From assembly GCA_015486015.1 (NCBI GenBank), contig WFSL01000010.1, forward strand, positions 1 through 64,000: a stretch of DNA of 64,000 nt, written 5' to 3'. This DNA is from Aquificota bacterium. GTDB lineage: Bacteria > Thermosulfidibacterota > Thermosulfidibacteria > Thermosulfidibacterales > B14-G1. Under the pieces are notes generated by a model. That model had not been told where the DNA came from. It worked only from the letters and a program-made list of their open reading frames with translations, and made no database searches. Of the stretch, positions 8,818 to 17,429 are shown one piece after another. Position numbers and translations under genes: made by a program. The stretch's first letter is position 1. Every line of letters starts with the position of its first letter.

Positions 8818-9006
8818 ATGGCTGTACCGAAGAACAGGACCAGCAAGGCCAGGAGAGACAAGAGAAGGGCTCAATGGAGGGCAAAGTTTAAGCCCGCAGG
8901 TTACTCCATCTGTCCTAACTGTCAGGAGCCCAAGCTTCCTCACAGGGTTTGTCCCCACTGCGGCTTTTACAGGGAAAGGAAGGTCCTAAGCCTGGAAGAG
9001 TATTGA
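8818..9006 (+). CDS. rpmF: Ribosomal protein L32
   Basis: bL32, 62 residues. The N-terminus [20 protein letters not shown] is diagnostic. The zinc-binding form is encoded: CPNC and CPHC pairs flank 'QEPKLPHRV'. It follows yceD by 15 bases with GAGGGAG as ribosome-binding site, and is the classic neighbour of plsX. Confidence 0.97.
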   Translation: MAVPKNRTSKARRDKRRAQWRAKFKPAGYSICPNCQEPKLPHRVCPHCGFYRERKVLSLEEY

Positions 9007-9081
9007 GAAAGTAGCGAAGGGGATTGGTCTGGAAGCTAATGTGGGGTTTTCCTTGATTTTTCATGGGATTAGGAGTGAAGA

Positions 9082-10230
9082 TTGAGGATTGCTATTGACG
9101 CTATGGGAGGTGATCTTGCCCCCGGGGCCGTGGTGGAGGGGGCATTGGAGGCGGTTAAGGGATGTGCCTGTGAGGTGATCCTCGTGGGCGATAAGGATAT
9201 TATCGAGCACGAATTAGGGAGGCTCGGAGGCGCCCGAGGGCTTCCAGTTTTTATAAAAGATGCCCCAGAAGTGATCGGCATGAACGAGCATCCGGTGCAG
9301 GCCCTAAGGCAGAAGAGGAATTCCTCCATAAAAAAGGCCGTGGAGCAGGTCAAGAAGGGAAAGGCCGGGGCAGTGGTAAGTGCGGGGAACACCGGGGCGG
9401 TGATGGTAGCTGCGAAGCTTATCCTGGGTACCCTGGAAGGGGTCAGCAGACCTGGTATCGCGGTCACCTTGCCTGGCAGGAGAGAACCATTTCTCCTTAT
9501 AGATGCAGGGGCCAATGTGGGGAGCCGGCCAGAGAACCTGTTAGAGTTTGCCGTCATGGGCCATCTCTATGCCAAGCACATCATGGGGAGGCCACATCCA
9601 AGGATAGGGCTTCTCAGCATAGGGGAGGAGGAGACGAAGGGAGATGGCCTCATCCGCACATCCTATCAGTTGCTGAGGAAGGCCACTCAGCTCAATTTTG
9701 TGGGGAACGTGGAGGCGAAGGAGGTATTCAACAATATCACTGATGTGGTGGTATGTGATGGTTTGGTGGGCAACATCACCCTCAAGGTGGGAGAGGCAGC
9801 AGCCTCACTTTTGGCCTCTTATCTTAGGGAGGAATTTAGGGGGAGCCTCAGGGGAAAGGCGGCTTACCTCCTCTTCAAGAAATCCATAGATAAGATAAAG
9901 AGGCGCACAGACTATAAAGAATATGGTGGTGCACCCCTCTTGGGCGTGGATGGCATTTGCGTTATCTGCCATGGGAGTTCCAACGCATATGCCATCCGTA
10001 ATGCTGTGAAGATGGCTTGTGATTTTGCAGAAAAGAGGCTCAATAAGAGGATTGAGAGCAATTTAGGGGTGGTTAAGGAGAGCTTAGGGTTGGGGAAGGG
10101 TTTCTGGTCGAGTATAAGGGACTGGAGGGACTGGAGAGACTGGAGAGATGCCCTCAAGTGGAGGGCGGAGCGCCTTGGTGAGGCTGGAAGGGTGGGAGAG
10201 ACTGAGGGCAAAGGGGGGAAAGGTGATTGA
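9082..10230 (+). CDS. plsX: Phosphate acyltransferase PlsX
   Basis: PlsX converts acyl-ACP and phosphate to acyl-phosphate, the first committed step of phospholipid synthesis with PlsY. The family start 'IAIDAMGGDLAPGAVVEGA' is clear. Further conserved parts are 'AVVSAGNTGAVMVAA' near residue 100, 'LLIDAGANVGSRPENLLEFA' near 140, and 'YGGAPLLGVDGICVICHGSSNA' near 281. The start is TTG 9082 with AGGAG six bases upstream. At 382 residues it is longer than typical (about 330-345). The extra C-terminal tail contains DWR three times, then a charged Arg/Glu/Gly/Lys-rich end. It overlaps fabH by 8 bases. Confidence 0.95.
   Translation: MRIAIDAMGGDLAPGAVVEGALEAVKGCACEVILVGDKDIIEHELGRLGGARGLPVFIKDAPEVIGMNEHPVQALRQKRNSSIKKAVEQVKKGKAGAVVSAGNTGAVMVAAKLILGTLEGVSRPGIAVTLPGRREPFLLIDAGANVGSRPENLLEFAVMGHLYAKHIMGRPHPRIGLLSIGEEETKGDGLIRTSYQLLRKATQLNFVGNVEAKEVFNNITDVVVCDGLVGNITLKVGEAAASLLASYLREEFRGSLRGKAAYLLFKKSIDKIKRRTDYKEYGGAPLLGVDGICVICHGSSNAYAIRNAVKMACDFAEKRLNKRIESNLGVVKESLGLGKGFWSSIRDWRDWRDWRDALKWRAERLGEAGRVGETEGKGGKGD
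10120..10148 (+). repeat. Triple 9-base tandem repeat inside plsX
   Basis: Three copies of GACTGGAGR follow each other in frame and encode DWR-DWR-DWR in the PlsX C-terminal extension. This looks like a slippage-type expansion. Confidence 0.8.
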
Positions 10231-11203
10231 ACCCAGGATCAGTGGGTTGGGGGTTTATGTACCGGAGAAGGTGATGACAAATGCAGATTGGGAGAGGCTT
10301 GTAGATACATCGGATGAGTGGATCATCCAGAGGACAGGGATCCGGGAGCGGCATGTAGCTGCTCCTGAGGAGGTAACCTCTGATCTTGGGGTGCATGCTG
10401 CCAAGAAGGCTATGGATGATGCCAGGATCACTGCAGAGGAGGTGGATCTCCTCATATGTGCCACTGCCAGTCCTGATACCCTCCTGCCCTCTACAGCTTG
10501 CTGGATGCAACCCAAGCTGGGCCTCGAGGGGAAGCCCGCCTTTGATCTTAGTGCAGCGTGTTCCGGTTTTATCTATGGGCTTACCGTGGCAGGTCAGTTT
10601 GTGAGGTCAGGCATGTATGAGAACGTTTTGGTGGTAGGGGCAGAGTTGCTCACCAGGGTCATGGACTGGCAGGACCGCTCCATCTGCGTGCTCCTGGGTG
10701 ATGGGGCAGGGGCGGCCGTTGTCTCACCCCAGGGTGACCGTGGAAGGATCCTTGGATCTAAGCTCCATGCTGATGGTACCTATGGTGAACTTTTGTGGAT
10801 GCCTGCCGGGGGGACACGGATGCCTGCCACCATAGAGACGGTGGAGAAGCGCCTGCACTATTATCTCATGCGTGGAAACGAGCTCTTCAAGATCGCTGTG
10901 AAGTGTATGGCTGAGGCTACAGGGGAGCTCCTTCAGGAGCTTGGGATGGCAAATGAGGATATAGACTGGGTCATTCCCCATCAGGCCAATATGAGGATCC
11001 TTCAGGCCTTGGCTAAGAGGCTTCGGGTGTCCTGGGAGAGGGTAGTGGTTAACATACAGAGATACGGAAACACCTCTGCCGCATCCATACCCTTAGCCTT
11101 CAGGGAGGCCTTGGACGATGGGAGAATCAAAAAAGGGGACAAGATACTCTTGGTCTCCTTTGGAGGGGGGCTCACCTGGGGTGCCCTCATGATAGAGTGG
11201 TGA
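10223..11203 (+). CDS. fabH: 3-oxoacyl-ACP synthase III (FabH)
   Basis: FabH condenses acyl-CoA (usually acetyl-CoA) with malonyl-ACP to start fatty-acid synthesis. The catalytic triad is visible: Cys in 'DLSAACSGFIYGL' near residue 113, His in 'WVIPHQANMRI' near 250, Asn in 'RYGNTSAASIPLA' near 280. It also has the conserved 'SDEWIIQRTGIRERH' near residue 28 and the terminal 'LVSFGGGLTWGALMIEW'. I place the start at GTG 10223 (MIEPRISGLGVYVPE), preceded by an AGGGGGG ribosome site. This overlaps the plsX stop by 8 bases, pointing to translational coupling. Length is 326 residues, as usual. Confidence 0.95.
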   Translation: MIEPRISGLGVYVPEKVMTNADWERLVDTSDEWIIQRTGIRERHVAAPEEVTSDLGVHAAKKAMDDARITAEEVDLLICATASPDTLLPSTACWMQPKLGLEGKPAFDLSAACSGFIYGLTVAGQFVRSGMYENVLVVGAELLTRVMDWQDRSICVLLGDGAGAAVVSPQGDRGRILGSKLHADGTYGELLWMPAGGTRMPATIETVEKRLHYYLMRGNELFKIAVKCMAEATGELLQELGMANEDIDWVIPHQANMRILQALAKRLRVSWERVVVNIQRYGNTSAASIPLAFREALDDGRIKKGDKILLVSFGGGLTWGALMIEW

Positions 11204-11212
11204 GGGTCTGGT

Positions 11213-12163
11213 ATGTTTCGAACGGGGCTATGTGATCTCTTAGGCATTGAGTATCCCATTTTGCAGGGTGGCATGGCTTGGCTATCTGATGCTTACCTTG
11301 CCGCTGCTGTGTCGGAGGCAGGGGGGCTGGGTGTTATAGCCACAGGGCATCTGATGGATCCGGACACCTTAAGGAGGGAGATCGAAACGGCTAAGGGGCT
11401 TACCACTAAACCATTTGGCGTGAATATAATGCTCATGAACCCCTCTGTACCCGAGTTTGTGGACGTGGTGATTGAGGAGGGCGTAAAGGTGGTTACCACT
11501 GGGGCAGGCAACCCTGGTAGGTACCTCCCAAAGCTCCGAGAGGCGGGTGTAAGGGTGATCCCTGTGGTACCTTCGGTTGCCCTGGCTAAGAGGGTGGAGA
11601 AGGAAGGGGCCAATGCCTTAGTGGTGGAGGGTACAGAGGCTGGGGGACACATAGGGGAGCTTACCACCATGGCCCTTGTCCCTCAGGTAGTGGATGCAGT
11701 CTCTATCCCCGTAATAGCTGCGGGTGGCATTGCTGATGGAAGGGGGTTTCTTGCTGCTTTGGCCCTCGGTGCTCAAGGCGTTCAGATGGGCACCCGATTT
11801 GCTGCCAGTACCGAGTGCCGGGTGCATGAAAACTGGAAGAAGGCCTACTTGGAAGCAGGGGATAGGAGCACTGTGGTGACAGGTCGCTCTACTGGCCATC
11901 CAGTGCGTATCATTAAGAACAAGTTGGCCAGAGAGTTTGCCAAGCTTGAGAGTCAGGGGGCCTCCCTTGAGGAGCTGGACATGCTGGGGACAGGGGCCTT
12001 GAGGAGGGCAGCCCTTGAGGGGGACGTGGTTATGGGTTCTGTGATGGCGGGTCAGATTGTAGGCCTCATTCGGGAAGTGAAGCCGGTGAAAGATATCATC
12101 TGCGACATCATGGCTGAGGCCCAGAGGGAGCTGGAACGACTTTTGGGGTTCAAGGTTGGGTAA
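11213..12163 (+). CDS. fabK: Enoyl-ACP reductase II (FabK), FMN-dependent
   Basis: FabK performs the last reduction of each elongation cycle using FMN and NAD(P)H, in place of FabI. The 316-residue protein shows the nitronate-monooxygenase/FabK fold: 'LGIEYPILQGGMAWLSDA' near residue 9, 'PFGVNIMLMNP' near 68, 'GTEAGGHIGELTTM' near 143 (conserved His), and 'IPVIAAGGIADGRGFLAALALGAQGVQMGTRF' spanning residues 164-195, the FMN phosphate site. It lies between fabH and fabD, the order seen in Firmicutes and many anaerobes, which supports FabK over 2-nitropropane dioxygenase. No fabI or fabL is seen in the window. Confidence 0.93.
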   Translation: MFRTGLCDLLGIEYPILQGGMAWLSDAYLAAAVSEAGGLGVIATGHLMDPDTLRREIETAKGLTTKPFGVNIMLMNPSVPEFVDVVIEEGVKVVTTGAGNPGRYLPKLREAGVRVIPVVPSVALAKRVEKEGANALVVEGTEAGGHIGELTTMALVPQVVDAVSIPVIAAGGIADGRGFLAALALGAQGVQMGTRFAASTECRVHENWKKAYLEAGDRSTVVTGRSTGHPVRIIKNKLAREFAKLESQGASLEELDMLGTGALRRAALEGDVVMGSVMAGQIVGLIREVKPVKDIICDIMAEAQRELERLLGFKVG

Positions 12164-13100
12164 AGTGGGAAAGGTGGCCCTCATCTTCCCTGGTCAGGGC
12201 TCCCAAAGGGTGGGTATGGGAAGGGAGGCCTATGAGGCCTATTCAACGGTGAGGGATGTATTCAATGAAGCCAGTGATATCCTCGGACTTGATTTAGCCA
12301 CCATCTGCTTCAAGGGCCCTCAGGAAATGCTCACCCTGACAGAGAATGCCCAGCCCGCCATCCTCACCCTTAGTGTTGCCCTCTTTCGCATCCTTAAGGA
12401 GAAGGGGATCAAGGTAGATATGGTGGCCGGACACTCCTTGGGGGAGTTTTCTGCATTGGTGGCTGCTGAAGGTCTGCCCTTTGAGCATGCAGTTGAGACT
12501 GTGAGGCTTCGGGGCAGATACATGCAGGAGGCTGTGCCCCCAGGGAAGGGTGCCATGGCAGCCATTATTGGCATGGAGTCAAAAGCAGTGGAAGGGCTTT
12601 GCGAGGAGTTTTCCACCTTTGGGGTGGTGGAAGTGGCCAACTACAACTCACCGGAGCAGACGGTGATCTCTGGGGAGAGGGGGGCTGTGGAGATGGCGGC
12701 GGAGGCTGCCCGGGGTAGAGGGGCTAAGAAAGCCATTCTATTGGAGGTGAGTGCCCCCTTCCACTGTAGCCTCATGGTCCCTGCAAGAGAAAGACTACGC
12801 CCTGTATTGGAGTCCCTCCCCTTTTCACCATTGGGCATTCCTCTGATCTCAAATGTGACGGCCCAGGCCATCACGGATGGTGAGATGGAGCGTGGGCTCT
12901 TGGTGGAGCAGGTCACTTCTCCTGTGCGTTGGGCCCAATCTATTCAGTTTGCCATTGACCAAGGTGTTCAAATCTTTGTAGAAGTGGGACCGGGGACGGT
13001 GCTTACAGGTCTGGTTCGAAGAATTGCGAGGGATACAAAGGCAGTCTCCTTTTCTGGTCCAGTGGGCATAGGTAGATTGGAAGGGTTGGGGGTTTTTTGA
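12156..13100 (+). CDS. fabD: Malonyl-CoA:ACP transacylase (FabD)
   Basis: FabD loads malonyl groups onto ACP. The 314-residue protein has the family start 'ALIFPGQGSQRVGMG', the nucleophile elbow 'VAGHSLGEFSALVAA' (Ser near residue 92), the Arg in 'VRLRGRYMQEAV', and the catalytic His in 'APFHCSLM' near residue 205. The C-terminal region has 'FVEVGPGTVLTGLVRRI'. A TTG at 12156 overlaps the fabK stop by 8 bases; GTG at 12165 is a possible alternative. The stop overlaps the fabG start by one base (TGATG). Confidence 0.95.
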   Translation: MGKVGKVALIFPGQGSQRVGMGREAYEAYSTVRDVFNEASDILGLDLATICFKGPQEMLTLTENAQPAILTLSVALFRILKEKGIKVDMVAGHSLGEFSALVAAEGLPFEHAVETVRLRGRYMQEAVPPGKGAMAAIIGMESKAVEGLCEEFSTFGVVEVANYNSPEQTVISGERGAVEMAAEAARGRGAKKAILLEVSAPFHCSLMVPARERLRPVLESLPFSPLGIPLISNVTAQAITDGEMERGLLVEQVTSPVRWAQSIQFAIDQGVQIFVEVGPGTVLTGLVRRIARDTKAVSFSGPVGIGRLEGLGVF

Positions 13101-13834
13101 TGGATAAGGTGGCGTTGGTTACTGGGGGAAGCAGGGGGATAGGGAGGGCTGTGGCCTTGGAGTTGGCTGTTCAGGGTTTTAAGGTGGTGGTTAATTACAG
13201 GAGTCGAGAGGCCGAGGCCCAGAAGGTGGTTGGTACCATTAGGGAGATGGGGGGAGAGGCCATGGCGATTAGGGCTCACGTGGCCTCCATCCAGGAGGTG
13301 GAAGAGATGGCCAGGAGGGTTAAAGACGAATGGGGGCCCGTGGGAGTGTTGGTGAATAATGCGGGGATCACAAAGGACAACCTTTTGGCCCGGATGAAGG
13401 AAGATGAATGGGATCAGGTGCTGGGGACCAACCTTAAGGGTGCGTTTCTGTGTTGCAGGGCCTTCGTAAAGGATATGATGCGGCTTCGTTGGGGAAGGGT
13501 GATCAACATCACATCTGTGGTGGGGGTTACAGGGAGCCCTGGGCAGACTAACTATGCTGCTTCTAAAGCGGGGCTTATAGGTTTCACAAAGGCCTTGGCG
13601 AGGGAGCTGGCGTCCAGGGGGATAACGGTGAATGCTGTCGCACCAGGCTATATAGAGACAGAGATGACTGAGGTGCTCCCCCAGAAAGCGAAGGAGGCCA
13701 TACTGGGGTCTATACCCTTGGGCAGATTTGGTAGCCCTGAGGAGGTGGCCAAGTTGGTTTCTTACCTGGTTTCGCCCCATGCCAGTTACATCACAGGGCA
13801 GGTGTTGGTGATAGATGGTGGTATGACCATATAA
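13100..13834 (+). CDS. fabG: 3-oxoacyl-ACP reductase FabG
   Basis: An NADPH-dependent short-chain dehydrogenase that reduces 3-oxoacyl-ACP. The 244-residue protein shows the nucleotide motif '[13 protein letters not shown]', '[16 protein letters not shown]', and the catalytic Ser, Tyr and Lys in '[24 protein letters not shown]'. The FabG-type C-terminus is '[11 protein letters not shown]' and '[11 protein letters not shown]'. I use ATG 13100, which shares its A with the fabD stop. Its place in the operon makes FabG far more likely than another SDR. Confidence 0.95.
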   Translation: MDKVALVTGGSRGIGRAVALELAVQGFKVVVNYRSREAEAQKVVGTIREMGGEAMAIRAHVASIQEVEEMARRVKDEWGPVGVLVNNAGITKDNLLARMKEDEWDQVLGTNLKGAFLCCRAFVKDMMRLRWGRVINITSVVGVTGSPGQTNYAASKAGLIGFTKALARELASRGITVNAVAPGYIETEMTEVLPQKAKEAILGSIPLGRFGSPEEVAKLVSYLVSPHASYITGQVLVIDGGMTI

Positions 13835-13854
13835 TTGTTGAGGAGGTGTGTAGG

Positions 13855-14100
13855 ATGGATGTGAAGGAGATTGAGCAGAAGGTGAAGGAAATCATAGTGG
13901 AGCAACTGGGCGTGGATGAGAGTGAGGTAACTCCTGAGGCCTCTTTCATTGACGATTTGGGGGCTGATTCTCTGGATACGGTAGAGCTGGTCATGGCATT
14001 TGAAGAGGCCTTTGACATCGAGATACCTGATGAGGATGCGGAGAAGATCGCCACAGTGAAAGAAGCCATAGATTACGTGGCTGAGAAGTTGGGGGCTTGA
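13855..14100 (+). CDS. acpP: Acyl carrier protein
   Basis: ACP, 81 residues, acidic, carrying the growing acyl chain on phosphopantetheine. The attachment Ser is in the invariant '[19 protein letters not shown]'. ATG 13855 has a perfect AGGAGGTG (13841-13848) six bases upstream, which decides the start over the in-frame GTG at 13846. It sits between fabG and fabF as in many bacteria. Confidence 0.97.
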   Translation: MDVKEIEQKVKEIIVEQLGVDESEVTPEASFIDDLGADSLDTVELVMAFEEAFDIEIPDEDAEKIATVKEAIDYVAEKLGA

Positions 14101-14107
14101 TCGCTCT

Positions 14108-15355
14108 ATGGGAGGGAAGAGGGTCGTTATTACCGGTATGGGATGTGTCACTCCGCTGGCCAATGATCTTGAGGGGAGTTGGGCTGCAGCCTTGGAGGGT
14201 AGGAGTGGGATAGCCCTCATAACAAAGTTCGACGCTTCCACCTATTCCAGCCGCATCGCAGGAGAAGTTAAGGGTTTTGAACCTGAGAAATTTATGGATA
14301 AGAAGGAGGTAAGGCGGACAGACCCCTTTGTGCAGTATGCCTTGGCTGCAACAGCTATGGCCATAGAGGATGCGGGGCTGGACTTAGAGAAGGAGAATCG
14401 TGACAGGATTGGGGTCCTCATTGGCTCGGGGATAGGAGGCTTAGAGACCATCGAGCGGAACCATACCCTGCTGATGGAAAAGGGCTGGAAGCGTATCTCT
14501 CCCTTTTTTGTACCCATGGCAGTGATAAACATGGCCTCCAGTGCTGTTGCTATCCACTATAGGCTGAGGGGTCCTTCTTCTGCAGTAGTGACGGCTTGCG
14601 CTACAGGGGCAAATGCCACGGGGGATGGTTTTAAGATAGTCCAGAGGGGAGATGCAGATATAATGGTGGTTGGAGGAAGTGAGGCAGTGATTACCCCTAT
14701 GGCTGTGGGTGGTTTCTGTGTTATGAGGGCCCTGTCTACAAGAAACGAGGAGCCTACCAGAGCTAGCCGTCCCTTTGACAAAAACAGGGATGGCTTTGTG
14801 ATGGGGGAAGGCTGTGGGATCCTCATCTTGGAGAGTTTGGATCATGCCTTGGCCAGGGGTGCAAGGATCCATGCCGAGGTGGTGGGCTATGGAATGAGCA
14901 GCGATGCCTACCATATCACCATGCCCGATCCCAAAGGCGAAGGGGCTGTACTTTGCATGGAGGCGGCCCTCCGGGATGCAGGTCTTTCCCCTGAGGAGGT
15001 GGAGTACATAAATGCCCATGGCACTTCTACCCCACTTAACGATAAGACAGAGACCATAGCCATTAAGTCGGTCTTGGGAGAGAGGGCATACAAGGTGCCC
15101 ATAAGCTCCACCAAGTCTGTAACAGGTCATCTGATGGGTGCTGCGGGTGCAGTGGAGGCGATATTTACCGCCATGGCCCTTGAAACAGGGACGGTGCCCC
15201 CCACAGCGAACTATGAAGAGCCAGACCCGGAGTGTGACCTGGACTATGTTACAGAGGGGGCGAGGCAGGTGAACCCAAAGGTTGCTCTCTCTAACTCGTT
15301 TGGCTTTGGCGGCGTAAACGTAACTCTGGCTTTCAGAAAGTGGGAGGGTGTGTAA
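14108..15355 (+). CDS. fabF: 3-oxoacyl-ACP synthase II (FabF)
   Basis: The elongating ketosynthase, 415 residues. The Cys-His-His triad is visible: Cys in '[19 protein letters not shown]' near residue 164, His in '[16 protein letters not shown]' near 305, His in '[16 protein letters not shown]' near 342. The start '[14 protein letters not shown]' and the end '[17 protein letters not shown]' are typical of FabF. It closes the fab operon, 7 bases after acpP, and is followed by a 9-bp hairpin (15367-15391). fabZ is absent from the window, so the dehydratase must be encoded elsewhere. Confidence 0.96.
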   Translation: MGGKRVVITGMGCVTPLANDLEGSWAAALEGRSGIALITKFDASTYSSRIAGEVKGFEPEKFMDKKEVRRTDPFVQYALAATAMAIEDAGLDLEKENRDRIGVLIGSGIGGLETIERNHTLLMEKGWKRISPFFVPMAVINMASSAVAIHYRLRGPSSAVVTACATGANATGDGFKIVQRGDADIMVVGGSEAVITPMAVGGFCVMRALSTRNEEPTRASRPFDKNRDGFVMGEGCGILILESLDHALARGARIHAEVVGYGMSSDAYHITMPDPKGEGAVLCMEAALRDAGLSPEEVEYINAHGTSTPLNDKTETIAIKSVLGERAYKVPISSTKSVTGHLMGAAGAVEAIFTAMALETGTVPPTANYEEPDPECDLDYVTEGARQVNPKVALSNSFGFGGVNVTLAFRKWEGV

Positions 15356-15366
15356 GGTTTTCAGTG

Positions 15367-15391
15367 GGAGGTCCCATTTTCAGGGACCTCC
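15367..15391. terminator. Hairpin between convergent fabF and bpsA (possible bidirectional terminator)
   Basis: A perfect 9-bp inverted repeat (GGAGGTCCC / GGGACCTCC) with a 7-base loop sits 11 bases after the fabF stop and just before the end of the opposing bpsA. There is no U-tract on either side, so intrinsic termination is uncertain. Confidence 0.5.
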
Positions 15392-15395
15392 TCCA

Positions 15396-16415
15396 TTAGG
15401 CTTTCGGTGGAGAGTGTGGCGTAGCCCAGGATTCCTCGTCAAAGTAAAGTTCATGGAAATCCCTTACAGTGGGTACCTCACTCTTGAGGGGTTCAATGGC
15501 CTCCACCCTTAAAAAAGAAGACTTATACCAGTCCACCTGGGGGATGGGGAGGTCCATCCTTTTCATTATCTCGTAGGTCTCATAGAAATGTTCAAAGCGG
15601 TTTTCCTCTTCAGGATAGGTGGCCAGATTCCTGAGTATGTCCGTCACCACCAGCCCTGAATCCAGAAAGAACCTCTGGAATTCAGCCCACTTCTTTAGTG
15701 AGGCCTCTCTATGGGTAAGGCCAATGTATCCAGAGCTTCCTGGTCCTCTGAGGGCCGAGATGCACCTGCCTATAAAGAGCTTAAACCCCTTGTAGGTCTC
15801 TACAGGGTCTGTGACAAAGACGTCATATTGGCCTTGAGCCTCCTGAGGGAGTTCCTCTAATACATTATACTGACTTACCGTGATATTTTTTATTTCCCAC
15901 TTTCTACAGGAGTGTTCTATGAAGTAAGTGAGTCTGGGATCTATCTCTACCACGGTGATGCTCTCTGCCATGCCGGTGAGTCCCATGGCGAGACTGAGGA
16001 GGTCATCGTCACCAAGTATAAATATCCTTGCCCCCTCCAAATCCCCCCGGGCGTATATAAAGGCCATGCGCCGGATGGTGTCTATGGGGCGTATAAAACC
16101 TTGATCATATTCTTCCAGGGGTAAGGGGCGATCTTGGGTGACCTGGAGAAAGGCCTCATACACCTGTTGAAAGAACCCCTTTATCTCTATACCCAAGCCG
16201 CAGGTAGAACAGAGGGTCTCTATCTCCTCCCGTATGTCTGTGGCCTTATTGAGGGAAAAGACATGATCCCGGTATACTATCACCCCTTCATCCATGAGTT
16301 CCTGAAGGGTTCGGTAAAACCCTGCTATGTGAGCGTCTTGTTTGTTTATCAACTCCCAAAAGGTCTTGGGGCCTGTTTTTAAGGCCCTTAGTATCTGGTT
16401 TCTTATCCTTCTCAT
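15396..16415 (-). CDS. bpsA: N4-bis(aminopropyl)spermidine synthase (BpsA, DUF43)
   Basis: An aminopropyltransferase that makes branched-chain polyamines, compounds that stabilise nucleic acids in thermophiles. The 339-residue protein has an N-terminal winged-helix-like part ('RNQILRALKTGPKTFWELI') and two cysteines in 'ETLCSTCG' near residue 69. The family's acidic motif follows as 'ARIFILGDDDLLSLAMGLTG' near 130. Next come 'VVEIDPRLTYFIE' and 'YDVFVTDPVETYKGFKLFIGR', whose DP-x-ET is the catalytic signature of this family. I start at ATG 16415, preceded by AGAGGG; an in-frame ATG at 16457 would overlap the upstream gene. It is the last gene of a four-gene operon with UspA and two kinase-like proteins. 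The assignment rests on motifs I recognise from Thermococcus/Thermus BpsA. Confidence 0.88.
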   Translation of the reverse strand: MRRIRNQILRALKTGPKTFWELINKQDAHIAGFYRTLQELMDEGVIVYRDHVFSLNKATDIREEIETLCSTCGLGIEIKGFFQQVYEAFLQVTQDRPLPLEEYDQGFIRPIDTIRRMAFIYARGDLEGARIFILGDDDLLSLAMGLTGMAESITVVEIDPRLTYFIEHSCRKWEIKNITVSQYNVLEELPQEAQGQYDVFVTDPVETYKGFKLFIGRCISALRGPGSSGYIGLTHREASLKKWAEFQRFFLDSGLVVTDILRNLATYPEEENRFEHFYETYEIMKRMDLPIPQVDWYKSSFLRVEAIEPLKSEVPTVRDFHELYFDEESWATPHSPPKA

Positions 16416-16432
16416 AGTACCCTCTTGCCTCT

Positions 16433-16888
16433 TTATCTTACTACGAGCACAGAGCATCTGGCCTTCATGGCCACCTTCTCCGAGACACTCCCTAAGAGGA
16501 GGCGCTTTACCCCTTTCTTGCTATGAGAGCCTACAACTATTAGGTCTACCTTCTCATCATCTGCCTTGTCTAAGATGAGTTCGAAGGGTTCTCCGAGGAG
16601 TACCTGGGTTGACGCCTCGAATCCCCACCTTTCCTCTGCCCCCTTGGCGAGTTCCTTTAGCCGATGCCTGGCCTTTTCCTCCAACATACTGTGCATCTCA
16701 TTGATCTTCTCTATTTCCGGCTTTGGCAGCACGATACCCTCCGAGATGAGGAGGGGCACATCCCTCTCCACTACATGGATAAGGAGCACCTGTGCATCGG
16801 TAAGGTGGGCCAATTCCCCTGCAACCTCCAATACCTTTTTGCTTATCTCCGAAAAGTCCAAACATGCCATAATCTTTTCATAGGGCAT
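16433..16888 (-). CDS. Universal stress protein (UspA family)
   Basis: A single-domain 151-residue Usp protein. It begins 'KIMACLDFSEISKKVLEVA' and ends with the ATP-binding type signature 'VVGSHSKKGVKRLLLGSVSEKV' (G-2x-G-9x-G-S). Such proteins bind ATP and are induced in stress; a partner is not known. GGGAGG lies six bases before the ATG at 16888, and the gene overlaps the preceding kinase gene by 11 bases. A second UspA gene lies at 45650-46099. Confidence 0.9.
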   Translation of the reverse strand: MPYEKIMACLDFSEISKKVLEVAGELAHLTDAQVLLIHVVERDVPLLISEGIVLPKPEIEKINEMHSMLEEKARHRLKELAKGAEERWGFEASTQVLLGEPFELILDKADDEKVDLIVVGSHSKKGVKRLLLGSVSEKVAMKARCSVLVVR

Positions 16889-17429
16889 TTATTGCCTCCC
16901 TCACCCTTTCGATCAAGGTCTCCACCCTCTGCCGAGTGTCCACCAGCACTATGGGACCCTCCTCTTCGGTGGGTTCCTGAAACCTCTCTCGGTGTCTCAG
17001 ATATATTTCCCACCGGCCGTTGGAAACAACCCTTTCCTTTGCCCTGGCTTGGAGCCTTTCTCTCACCACATGGGGTGGGGCAGTGGCCAACACCATGAGA
17101 AAGGGGATGTCCATCTCCTCTGCGAGGCCCCTCGCCAGGGCACGCCACCTCTTCTGTGAGAAGGTGGCATCTAATATCACGCCTTTTCCCTCTTTTAAAA
17201 TGGGGCGTGCCTTCCGGACCATGGTTTCATAGACGAGATCAGTCATCTCGGGTGTGTAGAGGCCTTGGTCGAAATCGTCCCTTTGGGGCTGGTAAGGATT
17301 CAACCCTGCCAGTCTCTTGCGCAGCAGGTCGGAGGATATCACCTCCATGCCCAATCTTGTCCCCAGGGCTTCTGCCAGGGTGGTTTTCCCTGTACCTATG
17401 TGCCCCATCACCAGAATGAGGCCTCTCAA
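16878..17429 (-). CDS. P-loop kinase-like ATPase (AAA_33 type)
   Basis: A 183-residue P-loop protein with Walker A 'VMGHIGTGKTTLAEALG' near residue 8, 'EVISSDLLRKRLAG' near 29 and 'GVILDATFSQKRWRALARG' near 83. These are features of the zeta-toxin/gluconokinase-like AAA_33 family. In many bacteria this domain is the C-terminal half of a fused aminoglycoside-phosphotransferase-like/ATPase protein. Here it is a separate gene starting at TTG 17429, inside the stop of the APH-like gene (4-base overlap), with GGAGGAG upstream. Its substrate is unknown; translation coupling suggests the two act as a pair. Confidence 0.82.
   Translation of the reverse strand: MRGLILVMGHIGTGKTTLAEALGTRLGMEVISSDLLRKRLAGLNPYQPQRDDFDQGLYTPEMTDLVYETMVRKARPILKEGKGVILDATFSQKRWRALARGLAEEMDIPFLMVLATAPPHVVRERLQARAKERVVSNGRWEIYLRHRERFQEPTEEEGPIVLVDTRQRVETLIERVREAINAL

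Noticed and set aside
12968-13780. Long open frame on the minus strand antisense to fabG
   Set aside because: It mirrors the strongly conserved fabG codons and has low-complexity His/Pro/Ser-rich content, typical of an antisense shadow. The same applies to the 349-codon frame opposite the DUF39 gene (19918-20967).
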